A DNA stretch of 64,000 nucleotides from Lactobacillus kimbladii (GTDB taxonomy: Bacteria > Bacillota > Bacilli > Lactobacillales > Lactobacillaceae): assembly GCF_000970755.1 (NCBI RefSeq), contig NZ_KQ034007.1, positions 1,477,808-1,541,807 on the forward strand, read 5' to 3'. The first letter of the stretch is position 1. Each line of letters begins with the position of its first letter. Shown here in pieces: positions 26,708 to 36,229 of this stretch. The notes beneath the pieces were generated by a model. That model searched no databases and had not been told where the DNA came from. It was given only the letters and a program-made list of their open reading frames with translations. The translations under genes were made by a program, and so were the position numbers.

Positions 26708-28264
26708 TTACTCCCACTCAATCGTTGACGGTGGCTTACTGGTGACATCATAGACTACACGGTTGATGTTTGGCACTTCATCAACAATACGCGTTGAAAT
26801 TTTTTGCAAAACATCCCACGGCAAGCGGGCAAAGTCAGCGGTCATTCCATCAATTGATGTAACTGCACGAATACCAATAGTATAGTCGTAAGTGCGACCG
26901 TCACCCATTACGCCCACGGATTTGATACCAGGTAAAACGGTGAAGTATTGCCAAACTTTTTCCTGTAAACCGGCTTTTTTAATTTCATCCCGCAAAATTG
27001 CGTCACTGTCACGCACCAGTTTGAGTTTATCCTCGGTTACTTCGCCAATAACGCGAATGCCAAGACCAGGTCCTGGGAAAGGCTGACGCCAAACCAAATC
27101 ATGCGGAATGCCTAATTTTTCACCCAGTTCACGCACTTCGTCCTTAAATAACTTGCGCAAAGGTTCAATTAGTTTAAAGTGTAAGTCCTTAGGTAATCCA
27201 CCAACATTATGGTGCGACTTAATTGTCTGTGCTGTGTTAGTTCCACTCTCTATTACATCGGTGTACAAAGTACCTTGGGCTAAAAAGTCCACATCCTTAA
27301 TTTTCTTTGCTTCGTCCGCAAACACCTCAATAAACTCTTTACCAATGATTTTCCGCTTTTGCTCCGGATCGGTGACACCTTTGAGTTTAGTTAAAAAACG
27401 CTCTTGGGCATTTACCCGAATAATGTTAACGCCTAAATCACGGTTCAAAGCAGCCATTACTTCATCGCCTTCGTTTTTGCGCAACATGCCGTGATCCACA
27501 AAAATAGCTGTCAGCTGATTGCCAATTGCTTTGTGTAAAAGAGTCGCGGTGACGCTGGAATCCACCCCACCAGATAATCCCAGAATGACCTTTTTGTCAC
27601 CAACCGTTTTTCTAATCTCAGCAATTTGCAAGTCAATAAAATCGGTCATTGACCAGTCAGCCGTAGCACCACATACTTTAAAGGCAAAATTGCGCAAAAT
27701 ATCAAGTCCATACTGCGTATTGCGCACTTCCGCGTGGAATTGAATACCATACATTTTGGCTTGATCGTTAGCAATAGCGGCAATCGGGCAATTTTTACTT
27801 GAAGCGACTGTTTCAAAACCTGCAGGAGCACCAGTGACCAAATCACCGTGACTCATCCACACGTATTCATCTTTGGGCAGACCAGCAAATAAAACGGAGT
27901 TAGTATCTTCAACTTCGATGTCGGCACGACCGTATTCAGAATTATCCGCTTTTTCAACCTTGCCATTTAAATAAGAAGTCATCAGTTGCATCCCGTAACA
28001 AATGCCTAAGATAGGGATGCCCAATTTAAAAATTGCAGGATCTACTTTCAAAGCGTTTTGGTCATAAATACTGTTGGGCCCACCTGAAAAAATAATGCCC
28101 TTGGGGTTAATCTGCCTTATTTGGTCCATACTAATATCATGGGGCAAAAGTTCAGAATAAATACCAAAATCCCGCAACCGCCGTGTAATTAATTGATTAT
28201 ATTGACTGCCAAAATCGAGCACAATAATCTCATCAAAATCACTAATATTCTTTTTCAACGACAT
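26708..28264 (-). CDS. guaA: GMP synthase (glutamine-hydrolysing)
   Basis: Makes GMP from XMP, ATP and glutamine. N-terminal class I glutaminase with [10 protein letters not shown] (Cys C89) and FHAEV, central ATP-pyrophosphatase with [10 protein letters not shown], and a C-terminal dimerisation domain ending KPPSTIEWE, the universal GuaA terminus. I start at ATG 28264 behind AAAGGAG; the frame is open 23 codons further upstream but without family similarity. 518 residues, standard. It diverges from the riboswitch-controlled xpt-pbuX genes, grouping guanine synthesis with xanthine salvage. Confidence 0.97.
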   Translation of the reverse strand: MSLKKNISDFDEIIVLDFGSQYNQLITRRLRDFGIYSELLPHDISMDQIRQINPKGIIFSGGPNSIYDQNALKVDPAIFKLGIPILGICYGMQLMTSYLNGKVEKADNSEYGRADIEVEDTNSVLFAGLPKDEYVWMSHGDLVTGAPAGFETVASSKNCPIAAIANDQAKMYGIQFHAEVRNTQYGLDILRNFAFKVCGATADWSMTDFIDLQIAEIRKTVGDKKVILGLSGGVDSSVTATLLHKAIGNQLTAIFVDHGMLRKNEGDEVMAALNRDLGVNIIRVNAQERFLTKLKGVTDPEQKRKIIGKEFIEVFADEAKKIKDVDFLAQGTLYTDVIESGTNTAQTIKSHHNVGGLPKDLHFKLIEPLRKLFKDEVRELGEKLGIPHDLVWRQPFPGPGLGIRVIGEVTEDKLKLVRDSDAILRDEIKKAGLQEKVWQYFTVLPGIKSVGVMGDGRTYDYTIGIRAVTSIDGMTADFARLPWDVLQKISTRIVDEVPNINRVVYDVTSKPPSTIEWE

Positions 28265-28416
28265 CCAAGCTCCTTTACTAACCTTATTTAATACAATATC
28301 AACTTTACTAAGAAATAGGTCACTGGTCAACAATTTTTTAGCGTAGCACTATTAGTTCACGAATATTTTTAAAAGTAATCATATAAATAATTCGAGATTC
28401 ACTTTTAAAATTGGTC

Positions 28417-28445
28417 TTGCACATATTATGCGACTCTGTTACAAT
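28417..28445 (+). promoter_or_regulatory. Promoter of xpt-pbuX
   Basis: -35 TTGCAC (28417-28422), 17-base spacer, -10 TACAAT (28440-28445), upstream of the purine aptamer. Confidence 0.7.
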
Positions 28446-28466
28446 GCTTGCAACAGGAAAATAAAT

Positions 28467-28540
28467 ATCTATATATTGCCGTAATGAGGTCGGCAGTTTC
28501 TACTCAGAACCGTAAATTCTGAACTATGGATAATATAGCA
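28467..28540 (+). promoter_or_regulatory. Guanine-type purine riboswitch
   Basis: P2 stem TGCCG/CGGCA (28477-28495), the invariant junction GTTTCTAC, P3 stem TCAGAA/TTCTGA with loop CCGTAAA (28504-28522), then ACTATGG. The ligand-specifying base after P3 is C (28524), the guanine/hypoxanthine class rather than the adenine class. A terminator follows at 28565-28607. It should shut off xpt-pbuX when guanine is plentiful. Confidence 0.92.
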
Positions 28541-28564
28541 TTTTGTGCAGCTACTTGCTGCTTT

Positions 28565-28607
28565 AAAGGGCTTTTTTTACCATAGTTTTGGTAGAAAAAG
28601 CCCTTTT
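28565..28607 (+). terminator. Riboswitch-controlled terminator
   Basis: AAAGGGCTTTTT... pairs with ...AAAAAGCCCTTT through a long stem, ending in TTTTT, 20 bases before the xpt start codon. Confidence 0.85.
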
Positions 28608-28626
28608 TGTGATGAAGGAGGAAAAA

Positions 28627-29205
28627 GTGAAATTATTAGAAGACCGGATTCGCAGTGACGGAGAAGTTTTACCCGGTAACGTTTTAAAAATCAACTCATT
28701 TCTAAATCATCAGGTAGATCCCGAACTAATGAAGAAAGTCGGAGAAGAATTTAGCCATTTATTTAAAGACAGTGGCATCACAAAAGTTTTGACTTGTGAA
28801 GCTTCTGGAATCGCTCCCGGAGTAATGACAGCCTACGAATTGCATGTGCCTTTGGTGTTTGCCCGCAAGAAAAAACCTGCAACACTAAATGACGCGGTAT
28901 ATTGGGCCGATGTTTATTCTTACACTAAAAAAGTTACCAATCAGATTTGCGTTGAACAAAAATTCCTGCACAAAGATGATTGCCTGCTAATTATCGATGA
29001 TTTTCTAGCAAATGGTGAAGCAGTTAAAGGCATGATTAATATTGCTAACCAAGCTGGTGCTCAGATTGCCGGTGTCGGTATCGTAGTTGCTAAAACATTT
29101 CAAGGCGGCAGCAAGTGGATTAAAGATCATGGTTATCACCTTGAAGCATTGGCAGAAATCGCTAGTTTGGCCAATAATCAAGTACATTTTGTGGGAGAAA
29201 AATAA
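28627..29205 (+). CDS. xpt: Xanthine phosphoribosyltransferase
   Basis: Salvages xanthine to XMP with PRPP. Type I PRTase motif CLLIIDDFLANGEA contains the acidic PRPP-binding pair, and TCEASGIAPG and ARKKKPATL are typical of Xpt. I start at GTG 28627, behind AAGGAGG: the longer frame beginning at 28588 would run through the terminator hairpin. This gives 192 residues, the family norm. Its stop overlaps the pbuX start (TAATG), and the guanine riboswitch controls both genes. Confidence 0.95.
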   Translation: MKLLEDRIRSDGEVLPGNVLKINSFLNHQVDPELMKKVGEEFSHLFKDSGITKVLTCEASGIAPGVMTAYELHVPLVFARKKKPATLNDAVYWADVYSYTKKVTNQICVEQKFLHKDDCLLIIDDFLANGEAVKGMINIANQAGAQIAGVGIVVAKTFQGGSKWIKDHGYHLEALAEIASLANNQVHFVGEK

Positions 29206-30518
29206 TGGCAGAAAAAGAAGTTAGCCAGCAAAAAGCAGCGGTTTTAGGTTTACAGCACTTATTAGCAATGTATTCCGGGGCAGTCGCTGTACCCCTTCTA
29301 ATTGGTAATGCACTAAAATTTTCTCCTGCACAAATGACCTATCTAGTTTCAATTGACATTTTCATGTGCGGCCTTGCGACACTTTTGCAATTAATGCGCA
29401 ATAAGTACTTCGGTATTGGCTTCCCAGTCATTTTAGGTTGCGCCATTCAAGCAGTTGCCCCCTTGCAAATGATTGGGCAGAAATTCTCAATTAACGACAT
29501 GTATGGTGCCATTATAGTTGCCGGCATTTTTGTCGTTTTAATCTCAGGCGTTTTTGCTAAAATCAAAAAATTCTTTCCACCTGTCGTAACAGGGACTTTA
29601 ATCACCACTATTGGTTTAACACTTGTTCCAGTGGCAATTCAAAATATGGGTGGTGGAAATTCTGCTGCTAAAAGTTTTGGCAGTGGTCAAAATCTCCTTC
29701 TGGCTTTTTGCACCATGTTCATTATCTTGGCACTGGAAATTTGGACTAAAGGATTCATCAGGTCAATCTCAGTTTTAATCGGCTTAGTTGCTGGGACAGT
29801 AATTGCAGCCTGTATGGGCCTAGTTTCATTCACTCCCGTCATGGAAGCATCCTGGTTCCACTTACCTCAACTATTCTATTTTGGAGTGCCGAAATTTGAA
29901 TGGTCTTCCAGCCTGACAATGATCATTATTGCTTTAGTGTCAATGGTTGAGTCTACCGGAGTATTCTTTGCCATTGGTGATCTTTTGCACCATGACGTAA
30001 CCGAAGAAGACTTGAAAAAAGGTTATCGTGCAGAAGGTATCGCCCAAATTTTTGGCGGTTTATTCAATGCGTTTCCTTACACTACTTTCTCTCAAAATGT
30101 TGGTCTTTTGCAATTATCCGGTATTAAAACCAAGCGTCCGATTTATTGGGCTGGCGGATTACTCATGGCTATGGGATTGTTGCCTAAAATTGGTGCTATG
30201 GTAACAATCATTCCTACCCCAGTTTTAGGTGGTGCCATGCTGGTCATGTTTACCATGATTGCTGTTCAAGGCATTAAGACTTTAGCTAAAGTTGACCTCA
30301 GTGATAACAATAATGTGCTAATTATTGCCATCTCAGTTGGACTTGGACTCGGCGTTACTATTTATCCCCAATTTTTCAAAAACCTGCCGGCTACTGTCCA
30401 ATTATTTCTAAGTAACGGGATCGTAATTACCAGCTTGTCAGCTACTATTCTGAATTTCTTACTTAAAGGAGGTGATAGAAAGGCAAAACAAAAAACTCAA
30501 ACTGCAAATATCATGTAA
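29205..30518 (+). CDS. pbuX: Xanthine permease (NCS2 family)
   Basis: Proton-coupled uptake of xanthine. 437 residues, about 12-14 membrane segments. Family motifs: QHLLAMYSGAVAVPLLIG at the N-terminus and the acidic/Gln-rich segment MVESTGVFFAIGD, followed by NAFPYTTFSQNVGLLQLSGIK, the NCS2 signature. Translationally coupled to xpt by a one-base overlap. Followed by terminators at 30523-30593. Confidence 0.95.
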   Translation: MAEKEVSQQKAAVLGLQHLLAMYSGAVAVPLLIGNALKFSPAQMTYLVSIDIFMCGLATLLQLMRNKYFGIGFPVILGCAIQAVAPLQMIGQKFSINDMYGAIIVAGIFVVLISGVFAKIKKFFPPVVTGTLITTIGLTLVPVAIQNMGGGNSAAKSFGSGQNLLLAFCTMFIILALEIWTKGFIRSISVLIGLVAGTVIAACMGLVSFTPVMEASWFHLPQLFYFGVPKFEWSSSLTMIIIALVSMVESTGVFFAIGDLLHHDVTEEDLKKGYRAEGIAQIFGGLFNAFPYTTFSQNVGLLQLSGIKTKRPIYWAGGLLMAMGLLPKIGAMVTIIPTPVLGGAMLVMFTMIAVQGIKTLAKVDLSDNNNVLIIAISVGLGLGVTIYPQFFKNLPATVQLFLSNGIVITSLSATILNFLLKGGDRKAKQKTQTANIM

Positions 30519-30522
30519 ATAA

Positions 30523-30593
30523 AATTGTTTTTACCCTTGAGACAATTTTGTTTGCGCCAAAAAAGTATCTTCTTATTTTGAAGATACTTTTTT
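30523..30593. terminator. Tandem terminator hairpins between pbuX and the kinase-like gene
   Basis: First hairpin AAAATTGT / ACAATTTT (30523-30549); second AAAAAGTATCTTC / GAAGATACTTTTT (30560-30593), which is symmetric and works on both strands for the convergent genes. Confidence 0.8.
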
Positions 30594-31476
30594 AATTTGT
30601 AAATATTAAAGCGTGCATGTTAGCATTGTCGCTATCGTGACTGCCGACACCTAAAAATGAAAAACAGGTTGCCAGCATTTGCTTGCCAATTTCCTTAAAA
30701 GGTTCGTCCACAATTTTTTCAGTATATTTCATAATTCCAATCGCAGTTATAAAAATTAGAAAGGACTGCGTCAAAGGAGTAACTGCTACTTCTTCACCAC
30801 ATTTTCTATACCCATTTATAAAGGAAGCAATTAGTTTTTGATTTAATCTAAAATCTTGGTAAAAAAGTTTAATGAAGTCCTGATAATTTACCCCCATGCG
30901 AGCGCGCTCAAAATCAATTAAACGAAGATGCCCTCTAACAATTTTATAATTACGTAAACCTACATCCCCATGTAAAACTGCAGTTGCATGTGCTATCAAG
31001 TCTTTTTCAATATCCGCTTTTTGCGCTGTAAATAAAGCTAACACTTGCAGCAATCTGCTTTTAATTTCTTCATTCTGCAAACTATTGCTATCCGATTTTG
31101 CTTTCTCAAACAATTGATTATTAAGATATATGCCAGAAAAAGGTTTTACGTTTCGGTGAAAACGAGCTAACTGTGTTCCCATTTTAAATGCTAAATCAGG
31201 GGTAATTTGTCCTTTAACATCAGTTGGCGCCAAATCTTTCATGACCAAAACAAATTGTTGCGTTTGTTTGACAACAAAAGAGTCTAATACCCGAGTATTT
31301 ATTTGCTGGTTAACAGCTTTTTCAGTTAAGAATTTACCTTCTTGAGAAAAAACCTTAACAAAAATCACTTGTTTATAGATTTCACTATAACCAACAAAAG
31401 TGCTGTTTAATGATTGATGAGTTATTTGGGTTAAGGTCACCTTTAATTTTTCCTGTAAAATTTCCTTAGTTTCCAT
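30592..31476 (-). CDS. Aminoglycoside/choline-kinase-like phosphotransferase
   Basis: 294 residues with the protein-kinase-like fold of the APH superfamily: catalytic loop HGDVGLRN (H169, D171, N176) and the metal-binding Asp in LIDFE (D188). The N-lobe has VFVKVF, a plausible nucleotide lysine. The substrate could be a small sugar, choline or a drug; nothing in the sequence favours aminoglycoside resistance, and chromosomal relatives are common in lactobacilli. It is a single-gene unit. Confidence 0.8.
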   Translation of the reverse strand: METKEILQEKLKVTLTQITHQSLNSTFVGYSEIYKQVIFVKVFSQEGKFLTEKAVNQQINTRVLDSFVVKQTQQFVLVMKDLAPTDVKGQITPDLAFKMGTQLARFHRNVKPFSGIYLNNQLFEKAKSDSNSLQNEEIKSRLLQVLALFTAQKADIEKDLIAHATAVLHGDVGLRNYKIVRGHLRLIDFERARMGVNYQDFIKLFYQDFRLNQKLIASFINGYRKCGEEVAVTPLTQSFLIFITAIGIMKYTEKIVDEPFKEIGKQMLATCFSFLGVGSHDSDNANMHALIFTN

Positions 31477-31559
31477 ATGTATATCTCTTTTAGTCTTTAG
31501 GCTTTCTATAATTCACTCGATTTTCTTGCCAATAGAGGTAGCAGTACGAAAACGCACCA

Positions 31560-31787
31560 TAAATAATATTCTTCTTTGTATTAATCATTTTTTTCGCCTT
31601 CATATAAGAACAATTCGTCAACCGTTACCCTTAATATTTGCGCCAAGTGAAAAGCGTGTCCTAAAGATGGGTCATACTTATCATTTTCAATAGCATTGAT
31701 CGTTTGCCAAGTAACATGAGCAGCTTCTGCTAATTTAGCCTATGAGTATCTCTGCTCTTTACGCAATTGAGCAATTCTATTTTTCAC
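31560..31787 (-). pseudogene. XRE-family regulator, interrupted by an amber codon
   Basis: Starting at GTG 31787 the frame reads VKNRIAQLRKEQRYS, then TAG (31742-31740), then AKLAEAAHV and a complete helix-turn-helix with ENDKYDPSL and VDELFLYEGEK. Related short XRE repressors (about 65-75 residues) have Gln at this position, so a single CAG to TAG change explains the stop. The rest of the frame is intact to 31560, so the damage looks recent. A further change, Trp for the usual Arg in the recognition region (HVTWQT), is also present. Upstream lies a direct repeat that may be its operator. Suppression of the stop cannot be excluded. Confidence 0.75.
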
Positions 31788-31815
31788 TAGTTCACTCTCC
31801 TGTCAAACATATCGG

Positions 31816-31852
31816 ACATTTTTAGTAAAACATCTTTTACATTTTGAGTAAA
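31816..31852. repeat. Direct repeat upstream of the broken XRE gene
   Basis: ACATTTTTAGTAAA (31816-31829) and ACATTTTGAGTAAA (31839-31852): 14 bases with one mismatch, 23 bases apart, about 30 bases upstream of the regulator start. Likely an operator pair for autoregulation. The remaining sequence to pepD is AT-rich. Confidence 0.5.
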
Positions 31853-31928
31853 CAACAAAATTATATTTTAGTTAAAATCTTTAATTCGAAAAAGTAATAA
31901 TAATTTAGGCTTAAGTTTACTTATTTTT

Positions 31929-31958
31929 TTGCAAACAGCCCTTCTTTTTTAATACAAT
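31929..31958 (+). promoter_or_regulatory. Promoter of pepD
   Basis: -35 TTGCAA (31929-31934), 18-base spacer, -10 TACAAT (31953-31958), about 30 bases upstream of the pepD start. Confidence 0.6.
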
Positions 31959-31990
31959 ATAGGTTAAGTAATTTTGAAAGGAAAGATTAA

Positions 31991-33406
31991 ATGAAAAAAG
32001 CAGAATGTACGACTATTCTTGTCGGTAAAAATGCCACCATTGACGGCTCAGCCATGATTGCCAGAAGTGAAGACGGTGGCCGTGAAATAATTCCTGAAGG
32101 GTTTGAACTTATTACCCCTGAAAAGCAACCTAAGCACTATGAAAGTGTCATTAGTCACCAAAAGATTGATGATGCAGATTTAGCAGAAAAGCCCCTGCGT
32201 TATACCAGTGCACCTGATGTTTCTGGCGAAAGCGGCATCTGGGGCGCAGCCGGAATTAACTCAGAAAACGTAGCAATGACTGCTACTGAAACTATTACCA
32301 CAAATGCACGTATACAAGGGATTGATCCTCTTCTTGTGCACGGTGGTCTGGGAGAAGAAGACTTTGTTACTTTAACATTGCCTTATATCCACAGTGCTCT
32401 TGATGGCGTTAAGCGCATCGGTTATTTGCTGGAAAAATACGGTACTTACGAAATGAACGGTATGGCTTTTGCCGACCACGATGAAGTTTGGTACTTGGAA
32501 ACTATTGGTGGTCACCACTGGATTGCACGCCGCATCCCTGATGACGCCTACGTTGTTGCTCCTAACCGTTTGAATATCGATGAATTTCACTTTGGTAAAG
32601 ATGGTTTCTTGACGGACGATGCCTTAGAAGATTTGATCAAGGAATACCACTTAAATCCTGACCGTGAAGGTTACAACATGCGACACATCTTTGGTAGCTC
32701 AACCATCAAAGATGCCCACTACAACAATCCACGTGCCTGGTTTGTTCACAATTACTTTGATCCAGAATTCGGTGGCAAGCCAAGTGATCAAGATCAACCA
32801 TTTATTTGCCATGCTAACCGCAAGATTAGCATCGAGGACATTTGTTTTGTTGAAAGTTCCCACTATCAAGATACGCCATTTGATCCTTATGGCGACCAAG
32901 GTACTCCTGAACAAAAGAAGACCTTCCGTCCAATTGCCCTTAATCGCAACTTCGAAACTCATATCTTGCAAGTTAGAAATGACGTTCCTGAAGAAATTGC
33001 TGGCGTGCAATGGCTTTGCTTTGGTCCAAATACTTTTAACAGCTTTGTCCCATTCTACACGAATGTCAACGACACACCAGCCAGTTTCCAGACTGGTCCA
33101 AAGTTCGATTTGAATAAAATTTTCTGGTTAAACAAATTAACAGCACAATTGGGTGACACTAACTTTAAGGTGTACGGTGAACTAGAAAATGACTTTGAGC
33201 AAAAATCATTGGCACAATGTCACTTCATTCAACATGAAACTGATAAAAAAGTTGCAGGTCTGTCAGGCAAAGAAGCTGAAGACTTATTAACTGAGGCCAA
33301 CCAAAAGATGGCTGATCAAGTTTACGACAACACCATTGAACTGCTGGGTAACATGGTCAATGAAGGCCATAATCTAGCAACACTTAAGTTTGACCTATTA
33401 GACTAA
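31991..33406 (+). CDS. pepD: Dipeptidase of peptidase family C69 (PepD type)
   Basis: Cytoplasmic N-terminal-nucleophile hydrolase cleaving dipeptides, part of the lactobacillus peptide-utilisation set. The catalytic Cys is C6 in KKAECTTILVGK, followed by DGSAMIARSEDGG, the family's opening. It has 471 residues, the normal length, and downstream motifs such as GAAGINSENVAMTATET. Release of the first five residues would expose the nucleophile. Monocistronic, with a promoter and a very strong terminator. Confidence 0.95.
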   Translation: MKKAECTTILVGKNATIDGSAMIARSEDGGREIIPEGFELITPEKQPKHYESVISHQKIDDADLAEKPLRYTSAPDVSGESGIWGAAGINSENVAMTATETITTNARIQGIDPLLVHGGLGEEDFVTLTLPYIHSALDGVKRIGYLLEKYGTYEMNGMAFADHDEVWYLETIGGHHWIARRIPDDAYVVAPNRLNIDEFHFGKDGFLTDDALEDLIKEYHLNPDREGYNMRHIFGSSTIKDAHYNNPRAWFVHNYFDPEFGGKPSDQDQPFICHANRKISIEDICFVESSHYQDTPFDPYGDQGTPEQKKTFRPIALNRNFETHILQVRNDVPEEIAGVQWLCFGPNTFNSFVPFYTNVNDTPASFQTGPKFDLNKIFWLNKLTAQLGDTNFKVYGELENDFEQKSLAQCHFIQHETDKKVAGLSGKEAEDLLTEANQKMADQVYDNTIELLGNMVNEGHNLATLKFDLLD

Positions 33407-33437
33407 TTTAATAATCAAGCTCTTAAGAAAAGTTAAA

Positions 33438-33475
33438 AAAGGCTCAATAACGTTAATTAACGTTATTGAGCCTTT
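33438..33475. terminator. Perfect-palindrome terminator after pepD
   Basis: A 38-base exact palindrome (arms begin AAAGGCTCAATAACG, centre TTAATTAA), flanked by A and T runs. It serves pepD and the convergent GntR gene. Confidence 0.85.
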
Positions 33476-33522
33476 TATATTGCCTATTTAGCAAAAAGTA
33501 CAAATTTTAATGGAATCTGTCG

Positions 33523-34257
33523 TTACCTAATTCTTATTTGATAAACATCAGGATCCACAAATTCTTCACTACACTGAACTATTTTGCCATCCTGATTTTT
33601 AAGTACATTGTCAATATTCAATAATGAACAACCAAACGGCTTAGCCAGCAAATCAGATAATTCTTTATCAGCTTCAGTTGCACTGACTAATGTTTCTTGG
33701 GGACTTAATTTTTTAATAAGTGGATTCCTTTTTAATGCTTCATATAAAGATATTTCAATGTCACTTTTTTGCAGAAATTCATAGAATGGAGCCAAAATAT
33801 AACTATCATCAACAATTACTGGTTGTTCATCAAGAAACAGAACCCTTTTAATGTTTAAACAAGTTGACGAATTTAAGCGAAAAATATTTTGAATTCTGCG
33901 TGACGGAATAATTTGGGCAAAATTGATTATCTTGGATGAAGGTAAAAAGCCGTTCTTTTTAGCCGTGTATGAAAAACCTTCTACAGAATTAAGCCGCAGA
34001 AGCTTTTTTACTTTTTCAGGTTTCCTAACATAGCTGCCATTACCTTGAATCTTTTCGATTAGTCCTTCTGTTGCCAATTGATTAATTGCTTTTCTTAAAG
34101 TTACGCGACTAACTCCAAATTCATCTTGTAATTCACCTTCGGTAGGAAGCTTAGAATCGACTGGATACTCACCATCCTGTATTTTTTGCTTTAGTTTTAG
34201 CATTACTTGATAATACAAAGTATTTTTTGCTTTCATTCTTTTGAAAACCAACTTCAC
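33523..34257 (-). CDS. GntR-family regulator with UTRA domain
   Basis: Up to 244 residues: winged helix-turn-helix (about 10-75, LPTEGELQDEFGVSRVTLRKAINQLA) and a C-terminal UTRA effector domain that usually senses a phosphorylated sugar. It is the last gene of the operon IIB-IIC-IID-SIS-GntR, so it probably reports on the product of that pathway. Start uncertain: GTG at 34257 or ATG at 34236, neither with a strong ribosome site. A candidate operator is the TTTAAAA-TTTTAAA repeat in the operon promoter. Confidence 0.9.
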   Translation of the reverse strand: MKLVFKRMKAKNTLYYQVMLKLKQKIQDGEYPVDSKLPTEGELQDEFGVSRVTLRKAINQLATEGLIEKIQGNGSYVRKPEKVKKLLRLNSVEGFSYTAKKNGFLPSSKIINFAQIIPSRRIQNIFRLNSSTCLNIKRVLFLDEQPVIVDDSYILAPFYEFLQKSDIEISLYEALKRNPLIKKLSPQETLVSATEADKELSDLLAKPFGCSLLNIDNVLKNQDGKIVQCSEEFVDPDVYQIRIR

Positions 34258-34268
34258 TTCATTTAAAA

Positions 34269-35360
34269 TTACTTAACGCTATTTGCTTTAGTTATCAAAA
34301 CATCTTTTGTATTCGGATAATTCCTGACATTAAGGTCCTTACCCTGACCAGTATAAAGTAAATAAGCAAATAATTGCAACGGTATACAATATTCTAACGG
34401 GCAGAAATCTGCATCATTTAAAAATGATCCTTTTAATACGTGGTTAGAGGATATTCCTTCTTGTGAACCAATAGAATATGCATGATCAGTTTGTTCATTC
34501 AAGGCTTTGAAAAGCTTATTAGCTCTTTCATAGCCATAATTTACTGGTGCAACAATAATAGTATATGTTTCTTTATGCATTGAAGCAATAGGACCGTGTA
34601 AAAATTCTTCTACTTCAAAAGGTTGGAAATAATCTCTAACGGTTTCCAGAGATTTTAATGCACCTTCCATTATTGTGCCTTTATTATTACCATAACCCAA
34701 TATGTACGCGTGATGACACTTTTTCAAATCAGCTGAGTTTTCTTCAAACCAATTCTTACTTTCTTTGATAATTTCATTCAAGTTATTGACTGTTTTTTCC
34801 AGACGGTCAATATATTCATCATATTCTTTAACGGTCAATTGGCCCGCCCTTTTAGCCGCTTCTAGTGCAATTAAATAAAAGGTAAGAATAGATGCACTAT
34901 AGCCTTTTGTTTTAGGGCCAACGTGCTCAAAACCGCAGGCCAAAACAATTTTGTTTTGCGCTACTTGTGAACAAGAATTATCCCGATCTTCAGTAATCAC
35001 AAAATTATCACAATTTAGGCTGTTTGCTCTGTTTAAAGCTGCTATTGTGTTAGTGCTTTCTCCCTCTTGGGTAATAGCTATGACTAGATCAGCACTCGTT
35101 GCCAACTGTTCATAATGAGCAAAATTATATGAGTTAACTGGAATTATGTGCTTTTTCAAGATTTTTTCCATAAAAGGCTGAGCTGTAATGCAAGAATTGA
35201 AAGATGTACCTGAGCCAACCAAATAAATATTGTGGTATTTATTCGTATTATCTGCAAAAGTTTGTGCAAAATTGTTATACAATTGCTCTCTATTGGCAAT
35301 CATTTTTTTAAGAGTATCTTCTGTTTCATCAATATAATCAATCATTGACCAAGTTTTCAT
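34269..35360 (-). CDS. Double-SIS-domain sugar-phosphate enzyme (GlmS-isomerase-like)
   Basis: 363 residues with two SIS domains (about 45-185 and 215-345). Motifs: LVGSGTSFNS, ITQEGESTNT, FLHGPIASM with the HGP seen in deglycases and GlmS. The C-terminus (KDLNVRNYPNTKDVLITKAN) resembles the isomerase half of GlmS, not the RRYY ending of FrlB. It has no glutaminase domain, so it would deaminate or deglycate an amino-sugar phosphate. In Salmonella, a mannose PTS is paired with two such deglycases for glucoselysine and fructoselysine. It follows the IID gene behind AAAGG. Confidence 0.82.
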   Translation of the reverse strand: MKTWSMIDYIDETEDTLKKMIANREQLYNNFAQTFADNTNKYHNIYLVGSGTSFNSCITAQPFMEKILKKHIIPVNSYNFAHYEQLATSADLVIAITQEGESTNTIAALNRANSLNCDNFVITEDRDNSCSQVAQNKIVLACGFEHVGPKTKGYSASILTFYLIALEAAKRAGQLTVKEYDEYIDRLEKTVNNLNEIIKESKNWFEENSADLKKCHHAYILGYGNNKGTIMEGALKSLETVRDYFQPFEVEEFLHGPIASMHKETYTIIVAPVNYGYERANKLFKALNEQTDHAYSIGSQEGISSNHVLKGSFLNDADFCPLEYCIPLQLFAYLLYTGQGKDLNVRNYPNTKDVLITKANSVK

Positions 35361-35395
35361 TATTAATTATCCCTTTCTCTGTTTAATAGCGAGTT

Positions 35396-36229
35396 TTACT
35401 TAAAAATCCCGAAATATTTAAAAATTATTCCAAAGGCGAAGCAGCCGATCATAATCCAAGAAGTTTTAACGTGCTTCTTTTGTAGTAACCAGTATATGAA
35501 GAATGTAACTGCTAACGGCAACAAATCTGGACATATTTGATCAACAATACTTTGTAGATTCAAAACCGTTTTACCTGATTTAAAGACATAAGCAAACTTG
35601 ATATTAACCATTGAAGCTATCATGCCGCCAATTACAGTCAATCCCATGACAGAAGCAGCATTAGTTGCTTTTTGGAAACCACTACCACTAGATAGAGAAT
35701 CAATTGCTTTAGTTCCCAGATCATAACCAAGAAACAATCCATAATACCTGGTCAAAAAATGAGGAATATTGTATAAAATCAAAAATAATATTGGTCCCAG
35801 GATATTTCCTTTTAAAGCTAAAGTAGTACCGACACCGGCAGCAATAACTCTAAATGTTCCCCAGAAAAATGTGTCTCCAATTCCTGCCATTGGCCCCATC
35901 AAGGCAACTTTAATATTGTTAATAGTTGAGATGAAAAAGTTGGAATTAGTAGCTGCCTCTTCCTCCATTGAAGCAGTAATTCCCAGTATAAAAGGTGACA
36001 TAGCATAAGTGGTATTGTACACTTCGGATTCTCGGGTCAAAGCTTTACTCAAATCCTTTTTATCAGGATAGAGCTTTTTTAGCACAGGAATAATTGAATA
36101 TGCGAATCCAGGTGCCTGCATTCGGTCCATACTATAACAAGCTGGTAACAAGAACGCGCGCCAAAAAACTGACATTAAGTCTTTTCTAGTTAACTTTTTC
36201 CCTTTAAACATTTCTTCTTTAGATTTCAT
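35396..36229 (-). CDS. PTS mannose-class EIID component
   Basis: Membrane subunit partner of IIC. About 277 residues starting MKSKEEMFKGKKLTRKDL (ATG 36229, overlapping the IIC stop by 11 bases; an in-frame GTG lies nine codons earlier). Family marks: LMSVFWRAFLL, GPMAGIGDTFFWG, and several hydrophobic segments toward the C-terminus. Operon partners: IIB and IIC upstream, SIS enzyme and GntR regulator downstream. No IIA gene is in this operon. Confidence 0.93.
   Translation of the reverse strand: MKSKEEMFKGKKLTRKDLMSVFWRAFLLPACYSMDRMQAPGFAYSIIPVLKKLYPDKKDLSKALTRESEVYNTTYAMSPFILGITASMEEEAATNSNFFISTINNIKVALMGPMAGIGDTFFWGTFRVIAAGVGTTLALKGNILGPILFLILYNIPHFLTRYYGLFLGYDLGTKAIDSLSSGSGFQKATNAASVMGLTVIGGMIASMVNIKFAYVFKSGKTVLNLQSIVDQICPDLLPLAVTFFIYWLLQKKHVKTSWIMIGCFAFGIIFKYFGIFK

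Noticed and set aside
28264-28333. N-terminal extension of guaA (23 codons)
   Set aside because: The GMP synthase family starts at the internal ATG, which has a proper ribosome site; the extension has no family similarity.
30592-31476. Aminoglycoside resistance gene
   Set aside because: Only the general APH-superfamily catalytic motifs are present; nothing supports a specific antibiotic substrate.
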